A stretch of 64,000 bases of DNA from Nitrosomonas sp. (GCA_016710135.1 JADJLM010000004.1:186001-250000); one strand, 5' to 3'. Shown: positions 36,405 through 46,655, counted from the first letter of the stretch. A program made the numbers and translations. Notes: a model not told the origin generated them from the letters alone.

Positions 36405-38267
36405 TTATACTTTACCAAGCTCTTCCATCAGGCTTTCTAGCACTAACCAATTTTCTTCCAGTGTATCAATTTTTTTTTCAAGCTCGGTACGCTTCAAATT
36501 TAATTCATTAATGATTGCTCTCGGAGCACTAGCATAGATCGTAGGGTCAGAAAGCTGGAAATTAAGTGCGGCAAGCTCTTGTTGTAATCCTGTCAGCGAA
36601 GCTTCTATTTTGATTTGCTGAGTAAGCATTGACTTTTTATTAGTGGCTGCACTTTTAGTTTGATTATTCTTTTTCGGTTTAGCTTTATCTGCACTGCTAT
36701 CACGCCGCTTTTCGAGCCAGCTTTTGTAATCATCCAAATCACCATCAAATAGCTGCACATTGCCATCAGCAACGATCCATAATTCATCAGCTACAGCGCG
36801 TATCAGGCTGCGGTCATGCGATACGATGATAAGGCTGCCTGTATAATTTTCTAATGCGATGATCAGCGCATCTCGCATATCCAGATCAAGGTGATTGGTA
36901 GGCTCATCAAGTAGAAGCAAGTGTGGTTTCTGCCAGGCGAGCAAAGCTAGCGCCAAGCGGCTTTTTTCTCCACCAGAGAAAGTATTAATGGGCCTATCTT
37001 TGCTTTCATCTGCTAGCCCAAAACGGCCTAAGAAAGTACGCAGTGTAAGTGTCGTTTCATTGAGAGCGAGTTGCTGTAAATGCTGTAGCGGCGTTAATGC
37101 TCCATTAAGATACTCAAGTTGATGTTGAGAGAAATAACCGATACGAATCGATGAATTTATCTCCACCGTTCCTTTATTTGGTGCTAATTCTGCTGTCAGT
37201 AGCTTGATAAGTGTGGATTTACCCACGCCATTAGGTCCTAATAGCGCAATTCGATCGCCCGTTCTTAAGGATAAATTTACCTTTTGAAATAACAGGCTTT
37301 CATCGGTATATCCAAATCCCAAATTGTCAATTTTTAGCAATGTATCGGGACCATTATCCGGCGCAAGGATTTGCAAGGAGAAATACCCGTTTTCAACCTG
37401 CATGGGTGCAACTCGTGTCAATCTTTCAAGTGCTTTAATTCTGCTCTGCGCTTGCTTAGCTTTCGTTGCTTTAGCCCGGAAACGACGGACAAAATCTTCC
37501 ATATGCGCAATTTGTTTCTGCTGTTGCTCATAGCTCTGCTCGTACTGAGCGATGCGCTCCATGCGAGCACGCTCAAAGTCATCATAGTTGCCGCTATAGC
37601 TTAGGATTTTATGATTCTCAATATGCGCGATGCGGTTTACGCAAACATTAAGAAATTCTCGATCGTGCGAAATAATGATTAAGCTTCCGGGGTAATCCAG
37701 TAAATAGCGTTCTAGCCAGAAAATTGCTTCCAGATCAAGGTGATTAGTGGGTTCATCCAGCAAGAGTAAATCAGCACGATGCATCAAGGCTCGTGCTAAA
37801 TTTAACCGCATTCGCCATCCGCCTGAAAACTTGCTAACAGGTGCATTATGCTCAGCATTAGAAAACCCTAACCCGTCCAGCAACTGCGCAGCACGTGCCT
37901 TAGCACCGTAACCGTCAATCAACTCATATCGATGTTGCGCATCAAACCACTTAGTATCGTGATTATCTTGCTTGAGGATAAATTCCAGCTGACGTAATTC
38001 GTTATCTCCATCTAATACGAATTCAAGCGATGGTTTGGCAGAATTGATAATTTCTTGTTCAACATAAGCAAGCGATTTTCCTGCTTGCAGATTAACTTCC
38101 CCTTTCTCAGGGTGGATTTCTCCGCGTATCAATCTAAATAATGTCGATTTTCCACTACCATTCTTTCCAACCAACCCGACACGTTGATTTGGAAAGACTT
38201 GAAAACTGACATCATGTAATAATGGAAGTCCATTTTGCAAATAAGTCAAGTGTTGAATATCAAGCAT
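36405..38267 (-). CDS. ABC-F family ATPase (YheS/Uup type)
   Basis: A 620-residue cytosolic protein with two ABC ATPase domains and no membrane segments. The first Walker A is GKNGSGKST with signature FSGGWRMRLNLARAL and Walker B LLLLDEPTNHLD; the second is GPNGVGKST with TFSGGEKSRLALALL and LLLDEPTNHLD. The inter-domain linker is rich in basic residues (about residues 235-280), and the C-terminus has a coiled coil after a Lys-rich stretch. ABC-F proteins act on the ribosome in translation. Closest to YheS by layout. ATG 38267 is preferred over a TTG six codons upstream. Confidence 0.9.
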   Translation of the reverse strand: MLDIQHLTYLQNGLPLLHDVSFQVFPNQRVGLVGKNGSGKSTLFRLIRGEIHPEKGEVNLQAGKSLAYVEQEIINSAKPSLEFVLDGDNELRQLEFILKQDNHDTKWFDAQHRYELIDGYGAKARAAQLLDGLGFSNAEHNAPVSKFSGGWRMRLNLARALMHRADLLLLDEPTNHLDLEAIFWLERYLLDYPGSLIIISHDREFLNVCVNRIAHIENHKILSYSGNYDDFERARMERIAQYEQSYEQQQKQIAHMEDFVRRFRAKATKAKQAQSRIKALERLTRVAPMQVENGYFSLQILAPDNGPDTLLKIDNLGFGYTDESLLFQKVNLSLRTGDRIALLGPNGVGKSTLIKLLTAELAPNKGTVEINSSIRIGYFSQHQLEYLNGALTPLQHLQQLALNETTLTLRTFLGRFGLADESKDRPINTFSGGEKSRLALALLAWQKPHLLLLDEPTNHLDLDMRDALIIALENYTGSLIIVSHDRSLIRAVADELWIVADGNVQLFDGDLDDYKSWLEKRRDSSADKAKPKKNNQTKSAATNKKSMLTQQIKIEASLTGLQQELAALNFQLSDPTIYASAPRAIINELNLKRTELEKKIDTLEENWLVLESLMEELGKV

Positions 38268-38668
38268 TAGGGAATCTAATTGCAATAAGTAGCTTAAACG
38301 CGCACCTTATCGGCTTGATAAAATCGCGAAGATTTTGCTTGACATTGCGAAATAATCCACATCTTAGATTAATCAATAGAAAAAAACCGTAGAAACCCGC
38401 ACCAATACGAAGCGTTTTCGTAACTATCTGTTTTTAATGTAAAATTTAATTGTATAAAACTTAATCGAATCATAAAAAATTATTACAAATAATTATCTTA
38501 GCGCGCATGTTGACCAATTACTCACAGACTTATCCACAGAAATTGTGGACAATGACACCAAGGTTCCAAATGAAAATATAAAGAAGCGTATATAAAGAAA
38601 TATAGAAATGACCAACTGATATTAAAACTAATGCGCTAAGATACCTTTAATAAAAAAACTGAATTTTG
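38268..38668. other. AT-rich gap with a head-to-head DnaA-box pair
   Basis: A 401-bp region between bamC and the ABC-F gene, both minus-strand. It contains TTATCCACA (38530-38538), a perfect DnaA box, facing TGTGGACAA (38544-38552), whose complement TTGTCCACA differs from it by one base. The pair also forms an inverted repeat with a 5-nt spacer. The surroundings are very AT-rich (for example 38441-38500). I see no further boxes, so this is not a full origin on present evidence. Confidence 0.45.
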
Positions 38669-39805
38669 TTATCTGAGCTGTTCGTAAAGTAATTTAAGTA
38701 TTCGATCAACCGCTGCAGATTCTTCAGGAGTCCCTTCTAACGTGAGCACCTTGACTTCACTACTTGCACCGACCCCATCAACTTGAATACGAAATTTTTC
38801 AGTTCTAGAGTCATCTTTACCCTTTTGCCAGAACGCGAGCTTAGTTAGCAAACCTTTATCATCACTTGCTTTGCGGCTTTCATATTCTGGGCTGACATAG
38901 CGAACAAAATAGACGCCATTGGAGCGATCACGATCTTCGACTGTAAAGCCTCCTCTATCTAAAGCAAGCCCAATGCGTCGCCAAGCACGATCAAATGTTT
39001 CACTAACAATCAATACACCATGCCTAGTTTTATCTAAATAAGCTTGTTCTTGAGTGATTACATTTTCGTTTACAGCCACCTCTTTTCTAGCAATCTCTTC
39101 TTCGACTCCAAAACGCATCATCAATCGCGTTAGCATTTCTGCTTCTATATTGGGATCAGCAGGGCGAGGTTGCCACGCTGTACGATTCGTACTTCGATCA
39201 ACAAACACTTCATCCATGCCACGATGGCTAATATAAATCTCGGTATTACCTGACTCACTTCTTTCAAATCGTGTGCGAAATTTATCGCGCTCTGCGCTTG
39301 AATAAATGCTGTCCAGAAACGTCGAAAGCAAGCCGCGAATCAAATCTTGAGGAATCTTTGCTCGATTTTCAGCCCAATCGGTTTCCATAATACCTATATC
39401 TGGTGCTTCAACTTTTAGCAAAAAACCCATATCTTGCCAAAACTCTTTAACTACCGGCCATGCATCTTCCGGAGCTAGCTGTACAACTAGCCAACGTTGC
39501 GTTCCTGATCGAGCAATTCGAGCAGTATCTTTCACAACTGGTAAAACAGAACTCCCTTGTGATCGAGGTTGCTCATCACGATCTCTGTTATAGGAAGAAA
39601 AAGTGGCGCTACCTGTTGAAGCTATATCTGGAACTGCATAGCGGTCATCAGCCTGAGGTGCATTTAAATCAGGTGGAATTTCCAGCGGCGGCAATTTCCC
39701 TGCTGATTTATATTCCATTTTTTGACTCTCAGGCAATAAATGACAACCTGAAATCACCGTGATAATCACTAATAACAGCCCAAATAATTTACTGAATTGC
39801 TTCAT
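38669..39805 (-). CDS. bamC: Outer-membrane assembly lipoprotein BamC
   Basis: A 378-residue lipoprotein subunit of the BAM complex. Signal peptide with lipobox ISGC (Cys21); the unstructured N-terminal segment contains KLPPLEIPPDLNAPQADDRY, the BamC piece that contacts BamD. Two helix-grip domains follow (WLVVQLAPEDAWPVVKEFWQ; GVLIVSETFDRAWRRIGLAL), with repeated TDWAEN and VEDRDRSNGVYFVRY motifs. It lies 19 bp after dapA, the common bacterial dapA-bamC order, so the two are co-transcribed. Confidence 0.93.
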   Translation of the reverse strand: MKQFSKLFGLLLVIITVISGCHLLPESQKMEYKSAGKLPPLEIPPDLNAPQADDRYAVPDIASTGSATFSSYNRDRDEQPRSQGSSVLPVVKDTARIARSGTQRWLVVQLAPEDAWPVVKEFWQDMGFLLKVEAPDIGIMETDWAENRAKIPQDLIRGLLSTFLDSIYSSAERDKFRTRFERSESGNTEIYISHRGMDEVFVDRSTNRTAWQPRPADPNIEAEMLTRLMMRFGVEEEIARKEVAVNENVITQEQAYLDKTRHGVLIVSETFDRAWRRIGLALDRGGFTVEDRDRSNGVYFVRYVSPEYESRKASDDKGLLTKLAFWQKGKDDSRTEKFRIQVDGVGASSEVKVLTLEGTPEESAAVDRILKLLYEQLR

Positions 39806-39824
39806 TTTTCCTTACAAATTATTG

Positions 39825-40709
39825 TTAATTCAGGACTTCTGCCTGTTTCATTGCCTCAATGAGTAATGAATGGTATTGATCCGACAATGGGGTCAAAGGC
39901 AATCGAATTCCCTTCCCGATCAAGCCCATTCGGCTAACTGCCCATTTAACTGGGATTGGATTGGCTTCGACAAATAAATCTGCGTGAAGTTTTAAAAGCT
40001 TATTATTAATCACTCGCGCACTCATCAAATCGCCGGCAAAAGCGGCACTGCACATTTCATGCATGAGTTTAGGTGCAACATTAGCAGTAACCGAAATCAC
40101 GCCATGCCCACCTAATAGTAATAGTGCAAGCGACGTCGCATCATCACCACTATAAACCAAAAAATTTTGTGGTATTTGGAATAAAAGCTCACATCCGCGC
40201 CCTATATTCCCGGTTGCATCCTTGATTCCTATAATATTAGGTATCGATGCTAACCGTAACACAGTCTGGTTAGCAATATCAGCAACCGTTCTACCTGGAA
40301 CGTTATAAAGAATCGTCGGAATATCAACAGCTTCGGCGATTGTCTTAAAGTGTTGATACATTCCTTCCTGAGTCGGTTTGTTATAATAAGGCACAACCGA
40401 TAAGCAAGCTGCTGCGCCTGCATTCTTTGCAAACTGTGTTAACTCGATAGCTTCTCTCGTGGAGTTTGCGCCGGTTCCCGCAATAATGGGGATGCGCCCA
40501 GCAGCATGCGACACAGCTGCTTTGATGAGAAGATGATGTTCTTCAAAATCAACAGTGGGCGATTCCCCAGTGGTCCCAACCACGACAATACCATCTGATC
40601 TCTCTGCGATATGGAAATCAATTAGCTCACAAAATTTCTCTAAATCGAGCGCACCATCTTCATGCATTGGCGTCACGATTGCAACCAGACTACCCTTAAA
40701 CATAGACAT
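39825..40709 (-). CDS. dapA: 4-hydroxy-tetrahydrodipicolinate synthase
   Basis: A 294-residue class I aldolase condensing pyruvate with aspartate semialdehyde in lysine and peptidoglycan precursor synthesis. Active-site residues are visible: Thr/Thr in GTTGES (45-50), Tyr135 in YNVPGRT, and the Schiff-base Lys163 in GIKDATGN; VVPYYNKPTQEG is the substrate loop. ATG at 40709; the gene heads a dapA-bamC pair. Lysine feedback cannot be judged from the sequence. Confidence 0.96.
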   Translation of the reverse strand: MSMFKGSLVAIVTPMHEDGALDLEKFCELIDFHIAERSDGIVVVGTTGESPTVDFEEHHLLIKAAVSHAAGRIPIIAGTGANSTREAIELTQFAKNAGAAACLSVVPYYNKPTQEGMYQHFKTIAEAVDIPTILYNVPGRTVADIANQTVLRLASIPNIIGIKDATGNIGRGCELLFQIPQNFLVYSGDDATSLALLLLGGHGVISVTANVAPKLMHEMCSAAFAGDLMSARVINNKLLKLHADLFVEANPIPVKWAVSRMGLIGKGIRLPLTPLSDQYHSLLIEAMKQAEVLN

Positions 40710-40763
40710 TCATCCACTCAAAAGGAGTCATTTTACCTGATGCTAAGCTTTATAATATAGTCT

Positions 40764-43364
40764 TTAACTTGATTTGGTGAAGGTTATTGCTCCATCCTCA
40801 CAATCAACGTGAATAGTATCTTTTGCTGCAAAATGGCCCTCTAATAGTTCTTTAGCTAATGGATTTTCGATTTGAGTTTGTATGGCACGTTTTAAAGGGC
40901 GAGCACCAAAAACCGGGTCAAATCCGGCCTCTGCAATTTTAGCCAACGCTGCCTCAGATACTTCGAGATGAATGTCCATTTTTGCTAGCCGATTTTCCAA
41001 GTTGCGCAATTGAATTTTTGCAATCGATTGAATATGTTTTGCATCCAGCGCATGGAATACGATCACTTCATCGATACGATTAATAAATTCTGGACGGAAA
41101 TAGGTTTTAACTTCACTCATTACTGCCAATTTGATAATTTGATAATCATTCCCACTCATTTGCTGGATCATTTGCGAACCCAGATTTGAAGTCATAATAA
41201 TGACCGTATTCTTAAAATCAACAGTTCTGCCTTGCCCATCGGTCATGCGCCCATCATCTAACACTTGTAGCAATACGTTGAACACGTCAGGATGTGCTTT
41301 TTCTACTTCATCGAGCAAAATAACCGAATAGGGTTTTCTGCGAACCATTTCAGTGAGATAACCGCCTTCTTCGTAACCCACATAACCGGGTGGCGCACCA
41401 ATCAAGCGAGCAACGGAGTGCTTCTCCATAAACTCAGACATGTCGATTCGTATGAGATGATCTTCAGAATCAAATAAGAATGAAGCAAGTGCCTTACATA
41501 ATTCGGTTTTTCCAACACCGGTTGGACCTAAAAATAAGAAAGAGCCATATGGACGATTAGGATCTGATAACCCTGAGCGTGAACGACGAATCGCATCCGA
41601 TATGAGGCGAGTAGCCTCATCCTGTCCAACTACACGTTCATGAAGTTTTTGCTCCATAAGCAATAATTTTTCACGCTCACCTTGCATCATCTTTGCAACC
41701 GGAATACCGGTAGCGCGTGATACAACTTCAGCAATTTCTTCAGCACCGACTTGAGTCCTAAATAGTTTGGGTTTATTGGTTTCTTTTTCAGTCAAAGAAA
41801 CCTCGGTATGTTGGATTTGCTCCGCTAGTTGCGTCTCTAGCTTTGGAATCCGTCCATACTGCAACTCAGACACTTTTTGCCAATCACCCTTACGTGTTGC
41901 TACTTCAACTTCCTTGCGTAGCTTTTCGAGTTCCTCCTTAATTTGCTGGGAGCCTTGTGCACGCATTTTTTCTGACTTGAGTATTTCCTCAAGATCCGCA
42001 TATTCTCGTCCAAGTTTTTTGATTTCATCTTCTAGCAATGCAAGGCGCTTTTGTGAAGCCTCATCTTTTTCCTTTTTCATCGCTTCACGCTCAATCTTGA
42101 GCTGTATGAGACGACGATCAAGCTTATCCATCACTTCAGGTTTTGAATCTCTTTCCATACGAATCCTTGCAGCGGCTTCGTCGATGAGATCAATTGCTTT
42201 ATCCGGCAAAAAACGATCCGTGATGTAGCGGTGAGATAATTCAGCAGCAGCAACAATGGCCGGATCGGTTATATCGACACCATGATGTAATTCGTAGCGC
42301 TCTTGTAAGCCTCGTAAAATAGCGATCGTAGCCTCAACAGAAGGCTCATCAACCAAAACTTTCTGGAAACGTCGCTCTAATGCTGCGTCTTTCTCGACAT
42401 ATTTACGATATTCATCAAGGGTCGTTGCGCCGACACAATGCAGTTCCCCTCTAGCCAAGGCTGGTTTGAGCATATTACCGGCATCCATAGCACCTTCTGC
42501 TTTCCCTGCACCGACCATGGTATGCAGTTCATCGATAAACATGATCGTTCGACCTTCGTCTTGCGATAGCTCTTTTAACACCGCCTTTAGTCGTTCTTCG
42601 AATTCGCCACGATATTTTGCACCCGCTAATAATGCTGCCATATCCAATGAAAGAACTCGCTTGTTTTTGAGCGTATCGGGTACCTCTCCATTTACGATAC
42701 GTTGAGCTAAGCCTTCAACAATTGCAGTTTTACCAACACCCGGTTCACCGATAAGCACGGGATTATTTTTAGTGCGGCGTTGCAATACTTGAATCGTTCT
42801 GCGAATTTCATCATCCCTTCCGATTACGGGATCTAATTTACCCGCACGAGCACGTTCGGTTAAATCTAATGTATATTTTTTCAATGCTTCGCGACCACCT
42901 TCTGCCTCAGCACTTGAAACCTGCTCACCACCACGCACCGATTTAATTGCTTGCTCTAAAGCACCCCGGTTTGCACCATGTTGTTTGAACAATAGCCCTG
43001 TTTCACCTTTATCCTCAAGAAGTGCTAGTAAAAACATTTCGGAAGCAATGAATTGATCACCGTGCTTCTGAGCTTCCTTATCAGTAAGGTTAAGCAAATT
43101 ATTCAAGTCTCGGGAAATATTGATCTCACCGCCGCTTCCCTCAATTTTTGGCATCCGCTCAAGATTTTTAATTAAAGCCTCGCGCAAAGGACTCACATTA
43201 ACTCCTGCGCGTTGTAATAAAGAAGCTGTGCTGCCATCTTCTTGTTGTAATAAGGCAAGTAGTAAATGCTGAGGCTCTATGTAGGGATGATCTTTACCCA
43301 AAGCGATACTTTGCGCATCACCGAGAGTTTGCTGAAACTTGGTTGTAAATTTATCAAGGCGCAT
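40764..43364 (-). CDS. clpB: ATP-dependent chaperone ClpB
   Basis: An 866-residue Hsp100 disaggregase working with DnaK. The N-terminal Clp_N repeat domain (residues ~1-145), first AAA+ domain (Walker A GEPGVGKT, Walker B MFIDELH), the long middle coiled-coil domain (~400-530, Glu/Lys-rich) that marks ClpB rather than ClpA, second AAA+ domain (GPTGVGKT; LLDEVEKAHPDVFN) and D2-small domain (DPVFGARPLKRAIQTQIENP) are all present. No ClpP-binding IGF/L loop is seen. A heat-shock-type promoter precedes it. Confidence 0.97.
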   Translation of the reverse strand: MRLDKFTTKFQQTLGDAQSIALGKDHPYIEPQHLLLALLQQEDGSTASLLQRAGVNVSPLREALIKNLERMPKIEGSGGEINISRDLNNLLNLTDKEAQKHGDQFIASEMFLLALLEDKGETGLLFKQHGANRGALEQAIKSVRGGEQVSSAEAEGGREALKKYTLDLTERARAGKLDPVIGRDDEIRRTIQVLQRRTKNNPVLIGEPGVGKTAIVEGLAQRIVNGEVPDTLKNKRVLSLDMAALLAGAKYRGEFEERLKAVLKELSQDEGRTIMFIDELHTMVGAGKAEGAMDAGNMLKPALARGELHCVGATTLDEYRKYVEKDAALERRFQKVLVDEPSVEATIAILRGLQERYELHHGVDITDPAIVAAAELSHRYITDRFLPDKAIDLIDEAAARIRMERDSKPEVMDKLDRRLIQLKIEREAMKKEKDEASQKRLALLEDEIKKLGREYADLEEILKSEKMRAQGSQQIKEELEKLRKEVEVATRKGDWQKVSELQYGRIPKLETQLAEQIQHTEVSLTEKETNKPKLFRTQVGAEEIAEVVSRATGIPVAKMMQGEREKLLLMEQKLHERVVGQDEATRLISDAIRRSRSGLSDPNRPYGSFLFLGPTGVGKTELCKALASFLFDSEDHLIRIDMSEFMEKHSVARLIGAPPGYVGYEEGGYLTEMVRRKPYSVILLDEVEKAHPDVFNVLLQVLDDGRMTDGQGRTVDFKNTVIIMTSNLGSQMIQQMSGNDYQIIKLAVMSEVKTYFRPEFINRIDEVIVFHALDAKHIQSIAKIQLRNLENRLAKMDIHLEVSEAALAKIAEAGFDPVFGARPLKRAIQTQIENPLAKELLEGHFAAKDTIHVDCEDGAITFTKSS

Positions 43365-43398
43365 ACGAATTCCTAGTAAAGATTAAATATCTTAACAA

Positions 43399-43424
43399 AT
43401 ATGGGAGATAGCTAAATTTTCAAG
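43399..43424 (-). promoter_or_regulatory. RpoH (sigma-32)-type promoter of clpB
   Basis: On the minus strand CTTGAA (43419-43424) is followed after 12 nt by TCCCATAT (43399-43406), close to the sigma-32 consensus CTTGAA-N13/15-CCCCATNT. The -10 element is 35 bp from the clpB start, a natural distance for a transcription start. Confidence 0.65.
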
Positions 43425-43471
43425 ACCAGCGAATAAATAGCTTGATTTCGTGAAACCTTCGAGCGAATCAT

Positions 43472-44305
43472 TCAAAAATTGCAGTTATTCGATTTTTTAA
43501 TCGGTATTTCCATGCGTTCAAGCATATTCAACTCATTCAAAGTAAAACCAGCTTGCTGCCTCGCCTCATAATGGAAAGGCCCAGCAATTTGTCCAGCAAA
43601 ATGCTGACTGACTAGCTCGCAAAATGTTTTTTCTGGATCTATTTGACGTTGATTACAAAAAAAGTTGTACCACCGTGTCCCAATGGAAACATGCCCGATT
43701 TCATCATGCAAGATAATTTCTAGTATCTCAATTGTCTTTTCATCACCGATTTGTCGTAAGCGTTTAATTATACCCGGCGTTACATCGAGTCCTCTCGCTT
43801 CGAGTACACGTGGCACAAGCGCCATTCGTAGCAGTGGATCAGACGCGGTTAGCAGCGCCGTATCCCATAAACCATCATGCGCTGGTAAATCGCCATAATC
43901 ATGATCAAACGCTTTTAATCGCTCACGTAATAGTTGAAAATGGCAAGCTTCCTCAAACGCCACCGTTACCCAATCATCATAGAATGATTTAGGTAGCCCT
44001 CGAAATCGATATACAGCATCCCATGCAAGGTCAATCGCGTTGAATTCAATATGAGCGATCGCATGAATCAATGCGATAAGACCCGCTCCACTTCCTAATA
44101 GACGCCGTGGCACAGCTCTTGGATTCACTAAAACGAGCCTAGCCGGTCGGCCTGGTTGGTTAATTTGTTGTGATGATTCATAAGAATCCAGTGAGAGTAA
44201 TTTATTACGCCAAGCCTCTGCTGCTTGTTGAGTCAGCAATAATTTTTCTTCTATTCCATTTGCCATCAAGCAGCTTGCAGCAATATTAAACAAAGATGTT
44301 TTCAT
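43472..44305 (-). CDS. DUF455 ferritin-like protein
   Basis: A 277-residue cytosolic protein of the DUF455 family. It has a ferritin-like four-helix di-iron pattern: AIAHIEFNAIDLAWD, VAFEEACHFQLLRERL, AHDGLWDTA and HDEIGHVSIGTRWYNFF, where Glu and His residues are spaced as carboxylate-bridged iron ligands. LNMLERMEIPIK near the C-terminus is typical. Function is not firmly known. It is upstream of and on the same strand as clpB, separated by 107 bp that hold the clpB promoter. Confidence 0.88.
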   Translation of the reverse strand: MKTSLFNIAASCLMANGIEEKLLLTQQAAEAWRNKLLSLDSYESSQQINQPGRPARLVLVNPRAVPRRLLGSGAGLIALIHAIAHIEFNAIDLAWDAVYRFRGLPKSFYDDWVTVAFEEACHFQLLRERLKAFDHDYGDLPAHDGLWDTALLTASDPLLRMALVPRVLEARGLDVTPGIIKRLRQIGDEKTIEILEIILHDEIGHVSIGTRWYNFFCNQRQIDPEKTFCELVSQHFAGQIAGPFHYEARQQAGFTLNELNMLERMEIPIKKSNNCNF

Positions 44306-44583
44306 TTAATGAAGCAGGCGATAATCTACAATCTATGCTATTTTCTACAGGTCTACAGATATTTTTATAAATGCAAATTAAATAAGTAAACTATTGTCAG
44401 AGATAAACTTTATTTATCTAAGTTCGTTATAGAATTTCCTGGGTTGCATATAAACTACTTTTAATTTGATTTATAAGATCGATTAAACCATCCATGTTAA
44501 TCTTTAGCGCCAGAAGAAAAATAATAGCTCAAGCCCTTTAATAGTTGATTAGCACTTAGTTCATACCAGAATATTTATACCAC

Positions 44584-45580
44584 ATGCTTGCTCAAAACAA
44601 TACTGATCATTCTAAATCACCATTAAATGTAATTATTAGTGTGGATGTAGAACTCTGGCCTAACAATTGGGATTTAGGCCATACCGAGTTCAATCGATGC
44701 TTTAACAAATTTATTCATGGCAAAACAATCTCTGGCAATTACGGATTAGGATTTCAGCTAGAACAACTTAAAGAACATAATCTAAAATGTGTATTTTTCG
44801 TTGAGTCATTATTTTCTGGGCACTATGGCATTGGACCACTACAGGAAATCGTTGCACAAATTCAAGAAGCAGGGCAAGAAGTTCAACTACATTTGCATAC
44901 AGAGTGGTTAGGGCAGAGGGCGCTTCCATAATTCGCTAAACAAGACAGGCTATAATTTATTTAATTTTAATCAAGCGGAGCAACAATTATTGATCTGCCA
45001 AGGTAAAGAATTTTTAGCTCAAGCGGGGGCAGAAAATCTACTTGCTTTCCGTGCCGGTAATTTTGGTAGTGACTTACAAACTCTGGAAGCAGCGCCTCGA
45101 GCTGGTTTTATTTTCGATAGCAGCATTAATCCACGTTTTTATATAAAGAATGGATTAGATGCTCCTTTACATGTAGAAGAATATAAAGAAGGAATATATG
45201 AATTTCCTTTGACTATTTTTAAAGAATGGGGGGGGCGTTTATCACAATTGCAGTTTGGCGGCTCATGTTCTTTTAAAGAAATGGCAAGTTTACTTAAACA
45301 AGCATGGGCTAATGATTGGCATTCAGTTGTTATTTTATCCCATGGATCAGAATTATTAAATCGAGCAAAGACACGGCCAGATAAAATTGTAGTTGATCGT
45401 TTTGTGCAAACGTGTCAATTCTTGGCGAATAACCGTGATTTGTTTAAAACAATTTGGTTCTCTGATATACAACCAGAAAACATATACGCTAAGTCTAAAG
45501 AGAATTGTGTATTACGGTCTGGATTTATCAATACGGCTCACCGCTATCTTGAGCAAACGACTCGTCGCTTGTATGGATAA
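44584..45580 (+). CDS. Polysaccharide deacetylase family protein, frameshifted
   Basis: NodB-fold deacetylase. The first segment starts with the catalytic motif VIISVDVELWP and contains the metal-site VQLHLHTEWLG, but it stops at 44931. Continuing one frame over gives HNSLNKTGYNLFNFNQAEQQ, then FRAGNFGSDLQTLEAA and VVILSHGSELL, the remaining deacetylase motifs, up to 45580. One extra base near 44924-44927 (CC run) explains the break, giving about 331 residues. Start ATG 44584 lacks a good ribosome binding site. It pairs with the acyltransferase gene that begins 9 bp later; both probably act on an exported glycan or its precursor. Confidence 0.78.
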
Positions 45581-45588
45581 AAAATACT

Positions 45589-46554
45589 ATGAGTAATAAC
45601 GCAGTGGAAACGGTAGAATTAAAATTCCGAATTGGTGAAATAACACTTTGGACATCTCATTTGGAGCTGCATGTATTTAGAAATCACTTTACGGAATACG
45701 AACATCCTTATACCGAGGAAAGTGACTATTCCGATTCTATTGACAAGAAACTTGATGGTATTTTATTTCGATCACGACCAATTGCAGCGCTATTACCTAG
45801 CTTTACGTTAAAGCGAGACGTTATACGATATGTTCCCAAGCAATATCATCGGTACTTTATAGATCTAGCTGGTTCAAAAGAAGAATATCTAGATAAATTT
45901 TCAGCTAAATCTCGTTCAACGCTTAAACGCAAAATAAAAAAGTTTTCGGATCATTGTGGTAATCAAATTGATTGGCGAGAATATAAAACGCTAGCCGAAA
46001 TGGAAATTTTTTATCCTTTAGCAAGGCAAGTTTCTATTAAAACCTATCAAGAGCGTATGTTAGCCGCGGGTTTACCCGAAGATAATTTATTTATTCAGCA
46101 GATGTATTCGCTTGCTCAAAAAGACTCTGTTCGTGCTTACTTGCTATTTTACCAAGATAAGCCAATTGCTTATTTGTATTGTCCAATTTCTAATGGGATA
46201 TTATTCTATCAGTACCTTGGCTACATTCCAGAGATGGCGCAATGGTCGCCCGGTACCGTATTGCAGTGGGTTGTTATAGAAAGTTTATTTCACACTAATC
46301 ATTTCGTTATGTTTGACTTTACGGAAGGTCCGGGCAGGGGCTCAGGTGGGCACAAGGAGTTTTTTTCTACCAATAGTATACTTTGTGCCGATATCTTTTT
46401 TCTGAGAAAAACGATTACTAATTTATTTCTCGTTTTGCTACATGCAAAAGTAGATTTAATTTCCACACAAATTGGTATTTTTCTTGATCGTTTTGGATTA
46501 AAAACAAAAATAAAGAATTTTCTTAGGAAATTCTTTCCAGCTACACCCCACTAA
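45589..46554 (+). CDS. GNAT/FemAB-like acyltransferase
   Basis: A 321-residue protein with the double-GNAT layout of the Acetyltransf_6 (CelD/BcsL, FemAB-like) family: LDKFSAKSRSTLKRKIKKF in the central part, then VRAYLLFYQDKPIAYLYCPI, SPGTVLQWVVIESLF and FDFTEGPGRG in the C-terminal GNAT half. It probably transfers an acyl or aminoacyl group to a polysaccharide-linked substrate. It follows the deacetylase by 8 bp, implying translational coupling and a shared glycan-modifying role (inference). Exact chemistry unknown. Confidence 0.75.
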   Translation: MSNNAVETVELKFRIGEITLWTSHLELHVFRNHFTEYEHPYTEESDYSDSIDKKLDGILFRSRPIAALLPSFTLKRDVIRYVPKQYHRYFIDLAGSKEEYLDKFSAKSRSTLKRKIKKFSDHCGNQIDWREYKTLAEMEIFYPLARQVSIKTYQERMLAAGLPEDNLFIQQMYSLAQKDSVRAYLLFYQDKPIAYLYCPISNGILFYQYLGYIPEMAQWSPGTVLQWVVIESLFHTNHFVMFDFTEGPGRGSGGHKEFFSTNSILCADIFFLRKTITNLFLVLLHAKVDLISTQIGIFLDRFGLKTKIKNFLRKFFPATPH

Positions 46555-46655
46555 ATAAAAATGGTCGTTCTCGTTTAGTTTGTAGTGTAATAAGTCTTCT
46601 ATACATTATCAGAAATACATAAACCAAATTTAAAGATAATGTCTAACAATCGACC

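Noticed and set aside
38268..38668. Chromosomal origin of replication
   Set aside because: Only two DnaA boxes are visible and no dnaA, dnaN, rpmH or similar origin-linked genes occur here.
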